Shown here piece by piece: positions 1 to 4,087 of a stretch of DNA of 5,524 nt (position 1 is the stretch's first letter; each line of letters starts with the position of its first letter). Below the pieces are notes generated by a model. That model did no database searches, had not been told where the DNA came from, and was given only the letters and a program-made list of their open reading frames with translations. Both the position numbers and the translations under genes were made by a program. This DNA comes from Streptosporangiaceae bacterium (GTDB lineage: Bacteria > Actinomycetota > Actinomycetes > Streptosporangiales > Streptosporangiaceae): NCBI GenBank assembly GCA_025934635.1, contig JAICWX010000470.1:1-5524 (forward strand), written 5' to 3'.

Positions 1-171
1 CCGGCGGCCGGCGGCCGGCCGCGTTCCGGCGGCCGGGGACGGCCGAGCCAGGCCCCGTCGCAGGCCGCGCCGAGCACACCGCCCGCGGACCAGGGCGGCC
101 AGGGGACCAGCGGCCAGGACGAGCCGCCAGCCTCGCCGTTCTGGCTCCGCCCGATCCGGCGGGACAAGTAG
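1..171 (+). CDS. C-terminal tail of an unidentified upstream protein (5' partial)
   Basis: The frame beginning at base 1 is open for 56 codons and ends at TAG 169-171. The visible residues are a low-complexity, Pro/Gly/Gln/Ala-rich, probably disordered tail that closes with a basic-aromatic end, PFWLRPIRRDK. The first bases are made of CCGGCGG units (1-7, 8-14, again at 26-32), so the coding DNA itself is simple-sequence. No domain is visible and I do not recognise the protein. The next gene begins 12 nt after the stop, so both are probably in one operon. Disordered Pro/Gly-rich tails occur on actinobacterial membrane and conjugation-type proteins such as TrbL/VirB6-like ones, but nothing here proves that identity. 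The reading frame is supported by its fit to the downstream operon spacing. Confidence 0.6.
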   Translation, partial: PAAGGRPRSGGRGRPSQAPSQAAPSTPPADQGGQGTSGQDEPPASPFWLRPIRRDK

Positions 172-183
172 CGGGCGGGCTCG

Positions 184-819
184 GTGAATCTCAGCCCCGG
201 CCAGCAGAAGGCCGTGTTCGTCCTCGTCGTCGTGGTCCTGGCCGCGCTCGGTTACTGGCTCGTCCTGCCCAAGGTCAGCCACTCGAGCGCGCAGGCCCAG
301 CCGGCCCGCACCCCGTCTGCGACCGAGTCGGTCCCGTCGCCGCCCCCCACCTCGACCGGCAGCCCGGTAGCGGCGACGCCATCCGCCACCGGCAGCGTGA
401 ACATCTACTCGTGGCTGCCGTTCACCCAGCAGGGGCTGACGGCCGCCGCCACGGTGACGCAGCAGTTCCTCGCCGACTACGACACGTACTCCTACACCGA
501 AAGCGCCAAGGAGTACGTCGGCACGATGGGCGGCCTGATCACCGCGCAGCTGGCGACCACCTTGCAGGGACTGTACGCCTCGCCCGGCGTGGCTAAGGTC
601 AGGAGCGACCAGCGGCAGGTGGCCACCGCCACGGCGGCGATCAACTCGCTACGCTCCTTCGGGTCGTCCAGCCTGACCTTCATCGCCACCGCGACCCAGC
701 ACCTGGCCACCGCCAAGGGCAGCAGCAACGGCAGCACGCAGTACGCCATCACGGTCACCGGCTCGGGCACCACCTGGCAAGTGAACGACATCGAGCTGGC
801 CTCCGCGGGCCAGTTCTGA
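184..819 (+). CDS. Single-span membrane protein with extracytoplasmic domain, possibly VirB8/TcpC-like (NTF2-like fold)
   Basis: This is a 211-residue protein with a GTG start. The start is chosen because it places a short N-terminus ahead of one hydrophobic helix (about residues 9-28) and lies 12 nt after the previous stop; the Shine-Dalgarno is weak (GGGCGGG-like). After the helix comes a Pro/Ser/Thr/Ala-rich linker (about 34-72) and then a compact domain (about 73-211). The domain begins with a helical stretch (TVTQQFLADYDTYSY) and ends in alternating beta-like segments (SLTFIATATQ, YAITVTG, TWQVNDIEL). Helix-first, sheet-last order with a closing W-x-V-x-D-I strand is what NTF2-like domains of VirB8/TcpC conjugation proteins look like, but this is a pattern judgement with no diagnostic motif. 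It could equally be an unrelated actinobacterial envelope protein. It lies 13 nt before the peptidoglycan hydrolase gene, so a role at the wall in the same complex is likely. It is predicted to face outward with a short cytoplasmic N-terminus. Confidence 0.8.
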   Translation: MNLSPGQQKAVFVLVVVVLAALGYWLVLPKVSHSSAQAQPARTPSATESVPSPPPTSTGSPVAATPSATGSVNIYSWLPFTQQGLTAAATVTQQFLADYDTYSYTESAKEYVGTMGGLITAQLATTLQGLYASPGVAKVRSDQRQVATATAAINSLRSFGSSSLTFIATATQHLATAKGSSNGSTQYAITVTGSGTTWQVNDIELASAGQF

Positions 820-821
820 CC

Positions 822-826
822 GGGGA
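822..826 (+). promoter_or_regulatory. Ribosome binding site of the hydrolase gene
   Basis: GGGGA lies 6 nt before the ATG at 833, in the 13-nt gap after the preceding stop. It supports that start; the next in-frame Met (residue 47) would fall inside the membrane helix. Confidence 0.5.
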
Positions 827-832
827 CCAGTC

Positions 833-2065
833 ATGGCGAACCGGCTCCTGATCCGCACCGAACCGACACCGCCGGGCAACCCCCGGGAACAGCGGGCCCC
901 GCGGCTGCTGATAATCGGCATCATCGGGCTGTTCGCCCTGGTCGGCCTCGGCCTGCTGGCGGTGCCCCTGATGATCGGCGCCAATTCCTTCTTCGCGGCC
1001 AGCGCGGGCTGCTCGGGCCAGCAGACCGGCACGGCCGGGCAGCCGCCGGCCGGCGCGAAGGCCAAGTCGATCCCGTCGAACTTCCTGTTCTGGTACAAGA
1101 AGGTCGGCCAGCAGTACGGCGTGCCGTGGACGATCCTGGCCGGCATCGGCACGGTGGAAAGTGGTAACGGCACCACCACCCTGCCCGGCGTGCGCAGCGG
1201 CGCGAACGCGTTCGGCGCGGCCGGGCCGATGCAGATCGGGATCGGCGGGGCGGCCGGCGACGTGTGGGGCGGCGCCGCCACCCACCCGGCCCGCCAGGTG
1301 GTCAACGGCGTGGCCACCGACGAGGACGGTGACGGCACCGCGAGCGTGTACAACCCGGCCGACGCGATCGCGGGCGCGGCCAGGTACCTGCTCGAGTTCC
1401 AGGTACAGACCGACCCGTCCGGGGCCATCTTCGCCTACAACCACCTGCAGTCCTACGTGCAGAGCGTGCTGTTCTACGCGGGCCAGTACGCCGGCGGCAA
1501 GTTCTCGGTGGCCTCGGCCCAGCTGCCCTCGGGCAGCTCGGCGGCCGGCTGCGTCCAGACGGCGGGCGGCCTGCCGCTGGTCCAGGCGCCGAGCCAGCTG
1601 ACCGCCGCCGCCATCTCCTACGCCGAACAGCAGCTGGGCAAGCCCTACCTGTGGGGCGGCACCGGGCCCGACGCGTTCGACTGCTCGGGCCTGGTGATGA
1701 TGGCCTACCGGACCGCCGGGATCAACATCGCGCGCACCTCGCAGGCACAATGGGCCACCGAGGTCAAGGTTCCGGCCGCCCAGGTGCAGCCCGGGGACCT
1801 GGTGTTCTTCGCCGGTTCTGACGGCACCGTCACCGACCCCGGGCACGTCGGCCTGGTAATCGGCAACGGGAAGATGATCGAGGCGTTCGCGACCGGCTTC
1901 CCGATCCGGGTGTCCAGCTACCTAAACCGGGGCGCGATCGGCTTCACCCGCCCGGCCGCCAACGCCAAGGTAAGCCCCACCAGCCCCACCAGCCCGGCCC
2001 CGCCGGCAGGCGGGATCCCGACGCCCGGGGTAACCGCAACCCCTACGTCACGGTCAGGTAGATGA
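833..2065 (+). CDS. Membrane-anchored bifunctional peptidoglycan hydrolase: lytic transglycosylase-like plus NlpC/P60 (C40) endopeptidase
   Basis: 410 residues. A basic N-terminus precedes one membrane helix (about 22-49), leaving the rest outside the cell. Residues about 80-215 form a lysozyme-like transglycosylase domain: Glu109 in TVESGNG is the likely acid catalyst, followed by GPMQIG (131-136), an acidic DEDGDG loop (163-168), the NPADAIAGAARYL helix (174-186) and the AYNH motif (201-204). After a linker, residues about 253-372 form an NlpC/P60 domain with DCSGLV (Cys284), QPGDLVFF (319-326) and GHVGLVIG (His338). Glu350 lies 12 residues after His338, the same spacing as His432-Glu444 in the Cys-His-Glu triad of M. 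tuberculosis RipA, so the peptidase looks active. By family knowledge it would cut glycan strands and the D-Glu/meso-diaminopimelate stem bond. A Pro/Ser/Thr tail (about 373-410) ends the protein. This two-domain layout is typical of wall-opening enzymes of Gram-positive conjugation systems and also of general cell-wall enzymes. The 3' end overlaps uppP on the other strand by 23 bp. Confidence 0.93.
   Translation: MANRLLIRTEPTPPGNPREQRAPRLLIIGIIGLFALVGLGLLAVPLMIGANSFFAASAGCSGQQTGTAGQPPAGAKAKSIPSNFLFWYKKVGQQYGVPWTILAGIGTVESGNGTTTLPGVRSGANAFGAAGPMQIGIGGAAGDVWGGAATHPARQVVNGVATDEDGDGTASVYNPADAIAGAARYLLEFQVQTDPSGAIFAYNHLQSYVQSVLFYAGQYAGGKFSVASAQLPSGSSAAGCVQTAGGLPLVQAPSQLTAAAISYAEQQLGKPYLWGGTGPDAFDCSGLVMMAYRTAGINIARTSQAQWATEVKVPAAQVQPGDLVFFAGSDGTVTDPGHVGLVIGNGKMIEAFATGFPIRVSSYLNRGAIGFTRPAANAKVSPTSPTSPAPPAGGIPTPGVTATPTSRSGR
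1999..2014 (-). terminator. Possible hairpin after uppP
   Basis: CCCGCC and GGCGGG form a perfect 6-bp stem with a GGCA loop. It starts 28 nt past the uppP stop on the minus strand and has no T-run. It lies inside the coding end of the convergent hydrolase gene, so it could simply be GC-rich coding sequence. It is the only compact stem I noticed just downstream of uppP. Confidence 0.2.
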
Positions 2066-3089
2066 GGCTGCCCGCACCGGCCGCCAGGCAGTAGATCGCG
2101 AACGGCGTCAGCGTGCGCGAGGCGTCACTGAGGTAGCGGACCAGGAACCGGAGCGCGAGGTAGGCCCCGATCCCGGAGAGGATGCTGCCGAACAGCACCT
2201 GCCCGCGGATCCCGTTGGCGAGCGGCCCGGTCAGGTCGCCGAGCTTGAACACGCCGGCCGCGAAGATGACCGGGGCGGACAGCAGGAACGAGAAGCGCGC
2301 CGCGTCCTCCCGGGTCAGCCCGCGCAGCATGCCGCTGACCATGACGATGCCGTCCCGGCTGATGCCCGGCATCAGCGCCAGGATCTGCGACGCGCCGAGG
2401 CCGAGGGCGGTCAGCAGGCCGAGCCGGGTCACCCGCTCGTCGGACGCGACCGCGAGGCTGGCCTGCTCCTGCTTCATCGCCCGCTGCCCGGAGGAGTGCC
2501 GGCCGCCCCCGCCGCTGTAGGCGCCCGCGGCGACGGTGGCCCGCTGCCGGTCGGCCGCCAGCTGCTGGTCGGCCAGCACCTGCCGGGCTTCGGTGTCGGC
2601 CCCGCGCCGCCGCAGCCGCTCGCCGCCCAGCAGGATCAGCCCGTTCACGAACAGGAAGGTCGCGGTGAGGGTGGGCTTGCTGAAGATGGTGCGGAAGGCG
2701 TGCTCGAGCAGCACCCCGGCCAGGCCGACCGGGATCGTGCCCACGATGATCATCCAGGCCAGCATCTGGTCGGTGCCCTGTGGCTGGAACCGCCGGGTGC
2801 CCGGCGCCGGCGAGGCGACGTGCCCGAGCGAGGCGAAGAAGGCCCGGATGATGCGGATCCAGTCACGCCAGAAGAAGATGATCATGGCCAGGGCGGTGGC
2901 CACGTGCAGCCCGACGATGAACGCCAGGTACGGCGACTCCTTGGCGGAGACGTTCAGGTCCCTGGCCCACTGCCCGCCGACGATCGCCGGGATCAGCACG
3001 GCGTGCCCCAGGCTGGATATCGGGAACAGCTCGGTGATGCCCTGCAGGAGCCCGATGACCCCCGCCTCGGCAAAGTTCAGATGCGACAT
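2043..3089 (-). CDS. uppP: Undecaprenyl-diphosphate phosphatase (UppP/BacA family)
   Basis: This integral membrane enzyme converts undecaprenyl diphosphate to the monophosphate, recycling the lipid carrier for peptidoglycan and other wall polymers; the family is linked to bacitracin tolerance. The ATG at 3089 is chosen for its GAAGGG ribosome site and because the protein then opens directly with the conserved first helix; a longer in-frame start at 3161 adds only hydrophilic residues. The product is 348 residues, against about 265-290 usually. First half: Q16-x3-E20 of the (E/Q)xxxE motif, then PISSLGH (23-29, His29). Second half: PGISRDG (241-247, Arg245), then a hydrophobic SFLLSAPVIFAAGV stretch and the closing FAIYCLAAG. 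Leu27 and Asp246 stand where many homologues have Ser or Thr. A hydrophilic, Ala/Gln/Arg-rich segment (about 160-220, including GGGG) separates the halves and explains the extra length. The gene has its own upstream region and overlaps the convergent hydrolase gene by 23 bp. Confidence 0.95.
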   Translation of the reverse strand: MSHLNFAEAGVIGLLQGITELFPISSLGHAVLIPAIVGGQWARDLNVSAKESPYLAFIVGLHVATALAMIIFFWRDWIRIIRAFFASLGHVASPAPGTRRFQPQGTDQMLAWMIIVGTIPVGLAGVLLEHAFRTIFSKPTLTATFLFVNGLILLGGERLRRRGADTEARQVLADQQLAADRQRATVAAGAYSGGGGRHSSGQRAMKQEQASLAVASDERVTRLGLLTALGLGASQILALMPGISRDGIVMVSGMLRGLTREDAARFSFLLSAPVIFAAGVFKLGDLTGPLANGIRGQVLFGSILSGIGAYLALRFLVRYLSDASRTLTPFAIYCLAAGAGSLIYLTVT

Positions 3090-3094
3090 GCCAG

Positions 3095-3100
3095 CCCTTC
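3095..3100 (-). promoter_or_regulatory. Ribosome binding site of uppP
   Basis: On the minus strand GAAGGG stands 5 nt before the ATG at 3089. It decides the start in favour of the 348-residue form over an upstream in-frame GTG at 3161. Confidence 0.7.
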
Positions 3101-3123
3101 GCTCCCCATGGCCCCGCCAACAA

Positions 3124-3138
3124 TCAAAATCATTATCC
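3124..3138 (-). promoter_or_regulatory. Fur/Zur-like 7-1-7 dyad upstream of uppP
   Basis: In a very GC-rich window this is an AT-rich island. Read on the minus strand, GGATAATGATTTTGA matches the general Fur-family 7-1-7 pattern TGATAATnATTATCA at 11 of 14 specified positions. It also matches the Zur-type form TGAAAATGATTTTCA at 12 of 15. The left half is nearly perfect and the right half is degenerate. It covers the candidate -10 element and lies 35 nt upstream of the uppP start, which fits a repressor site. With no neighbouring metal-transport gene, the regulator and the metal are guesses, and it may only be an AT-rich promoter. Confidence 0.3.
3132..3137 (-). promoter_or_regulatory. Candidate -10 element of the uppP promoter
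   Basis: GATAAT on the minus strand differs from TATAAT at one base and sits 42 nt upstream of the uppP ATG, giving an expected leader of about 35 nt. No good TTGACA-like -35 is found 16-19 nt further upstream, where the sequence is GC-rich (around TGTGCGCG). The promoter may therefore depend on an activator or an alternative sigma factor. Confidence 0.35.
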
Positions 3139-3160
3139 CGAACGAGTGATACTCCGCGCA

Positions 3161-3178
3161 CAGTGAGTACGCTCAGTG
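3161..3178. repeat. 18-bp imperfect palindrome in the uppP upstream region
   Basis: CAGTGAGTACGCTCAGTG folds as TGAG/CTCA around a TACG loop, flanked by one G-G mismatch and two more pairs (C-G, A-T). A smaller dyad, GAGT-GAT-ACTC, lies at 3144-3154 between it and the -10-like hexamer. The position, about 25-45 bp upstream of the candidate -10, fits an operator or activator site. No known regulator consensus is recognised. Confidence 0.35.
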
Positions 3179-3208
3179 GGCCTAAGGCAAGCGCCGCGGG
3201 TAGGCAAC

Positions 3209-3237
3209 AGCCCGGCCACCGACATGGTAGCCGGGCT
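3209..3237 (-). terminator. Hairpin between sdhB and uppP, likely end of the sdh transcript
   Basis: AGCCCGGC (3209-3216) pairs perfectly with GCCGGGCT (3230-3237). After one C-A mismatch, ACC (3218-3220) pairs with GGT (3226-3228) around the loop GACAT. This gives 11 pairs and begins 67 nt past the sdhB stop. No T-run follows on the minus strand (GTTGCCTA), as is common for actinobacterial terminators. A third copy of the arm, GCCCGG at 3251-3256, could pair with 3231-3236 instead, forming a weaker alternative stem. Confidence 0.45.
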
Positions 3238-3304
3238 CGGACGCCACCCCGCCCGGTTTCATCCTGTCTTCATGGATATGTGTCCGGACCGGGTCGCAGT
3301 GACC

Positions 3305-4087
3305 TTACTTCTTGCCGGGGACTTTCGGGGTGTCCTTGTGGGTGCGGCGGGTGATCTTGTCGCCCAGCCAGACCAGCGGGTCGTACTTGCGGCCGGCGAT
3401 GCGCTCCTTCATCGGGATCAGCGCGTTGTCGGTGATCTTGATGTTCTCCGGGCAGACCTCGGTGCAGCACTTGGTGATGTTGCACAGGCCGAGGCCGAAG
3501 TCATCCTGAGCGATCTCCCGCCGGTCGGCGGTGTCGGCCGGGTGCATCTCGAGCTCGGCCACCCGCATCAGGAACCGCGGCCCGGCGAAGGCGTTCTCGT
3601 TCTCCGCGTGGTCACGGATCACGTGGCAGGTGTTCTGGCACAGGAAGCACTCGATGCACTTACGGAACTCCTGCGACCGGTTCACGTCGACCTGCTGCAT
3701 CCGGAACTCGCCCGGCTTGACCGCCGGATCCGGGGTGAACGACGGGATCTCGCGGGCCTTGGCGTAGTTGAACGAGACGTCGGTGACCAGGTCCCTGACC
3801 ACCGGGAAGGTCCGCATCGGCGTGATCGTCAGCGTCTCCTCCGGCGCGAAGATCGACATCCGGGTCATGCAGGACAGCCGCGGCCGCCCGTTGATCTCCA
3901 TCGAGCACGACCCGCACTTGCCGGCCTTGCAGTTCCACCGGATGGCCAGGTCATTGGCCTGGGTGGCCTGCAGCCGGTGCAGCACGTCGAGGACGACCTC
4001 ACCCTCGTTGACCTCGACCTGGTAGTCGGCGAGCTCGCCGGTGCCCGCGTCCCCGCGCCAGACCCGCAGCGCAGCCTTGTACCCCAT
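3305..4087 (-). CDS. sdhB: Succinate dehydrogenase iron-sulfur subunit (Sdh1 type)
   Basis: 260 residues, complete. SdhB passes electrons from the flavin of SdhA through three iron-sulfur clusters to the quinone (menaquinone in most actinobacteria) at the membrane anchor, on the cytoplasmic face. The N-terminal ferredoxin-like domain holds the [2Fe-2S] ligands Cys53, Cys58, Cys61 and Cys73. The C-terminal domain has CIECFLCQNTC (144-154) and CNITKCCTEVC (202-212). By alignment to E. coli SdhB, Cys144, 147, 150 and 212 bind [4Fe-4S], and Cys154, 202 and 208 bind [3Fe-4S]. All cluster ligands are present. Stretches such as NRSQEFRKCIECFLCQNTC and GLGLCNITKCCTEVCPE resemble the Sdh1 class of M. 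tuberculosis (Rv0247c) as I remember it. The ATG shares one base with the sdhA stop (TGATG) and is preceded by a strong GAGGAG. The Lys-rich C-terminus (VPGKK) is unremarkable. Confidence 0.97.
   Translation of the reverse strand: MGYKAALRVWRGDAGTGELADYQVEVNEGEVVLDVLHRLQATQANDLAIRWNCKAGKCGSCSMEINGRPRLSCMTRMSIFAPEETLTITPMRTFPVVRDLVTDVSFNYAKAREIPSFTPDPAVKPGEFRMQQVDVNRSQEFRKCIECFLCQNTCHVIRDHAENENAFAGPRFLMRVAELEMHPADTADRREIAQDDFGLGLCNITKCCTEVCPENIKITDNALIPMKERIAGRKYDPLVWLGDKITRRTHKDTPKVPGKK

Noticed and set aside
169..186. The first partial gene and the 184 gene are in the same frame, separated only by TAG and four codons, suggesting one gene broken by a stop.
   Set aside because: The sequence after the stop starts with a GTG, a short hydrophilic N-terminus and a membrane helix, which is a normal gene start. 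A disordered tail before the stop is a normal gene end.
1001..1012. Cys60 of the hydrolase as a lipoprotein anchor (SAGC).
   Set aside because: It lies about ten residues past the hydrophobic helix and lacks the Leu-type residue at -3, so a plain membrane anchor fits better.
755..1846. Long open frame antisense to the hydrolase gene.
   Set aside because: It is Arg/Gly/Ala-rich with no domain, as expected opposite a GC-rich gene, while the plus-strand frame has clear catalytic motifs.
1880..1882. Glu350 in the NlpC/P60 domain as a lost third catalytic residue.
   Set aside because: Its spacing from His338 equals that of the Cys-His-Glu triad in RipA, so Glu is a functional variant.
3090..3161. 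Longer uppP start at the GTG at 3161, giving 372 residues.
   Set aside because: The extra 24 residues are hydrophilic, would cover the -10-like and Fur-like sequences, and the ATG at 3089 has a well-placed GAAGGG.
3182..3262. A 26-codon minus-strand open frame between sdhB and uppP, possible leader peptide.
   Set aside because: It has no ribosome site at proper spacing, spans the terminator hairpin, and its composition is that of random GC-rich DNA.
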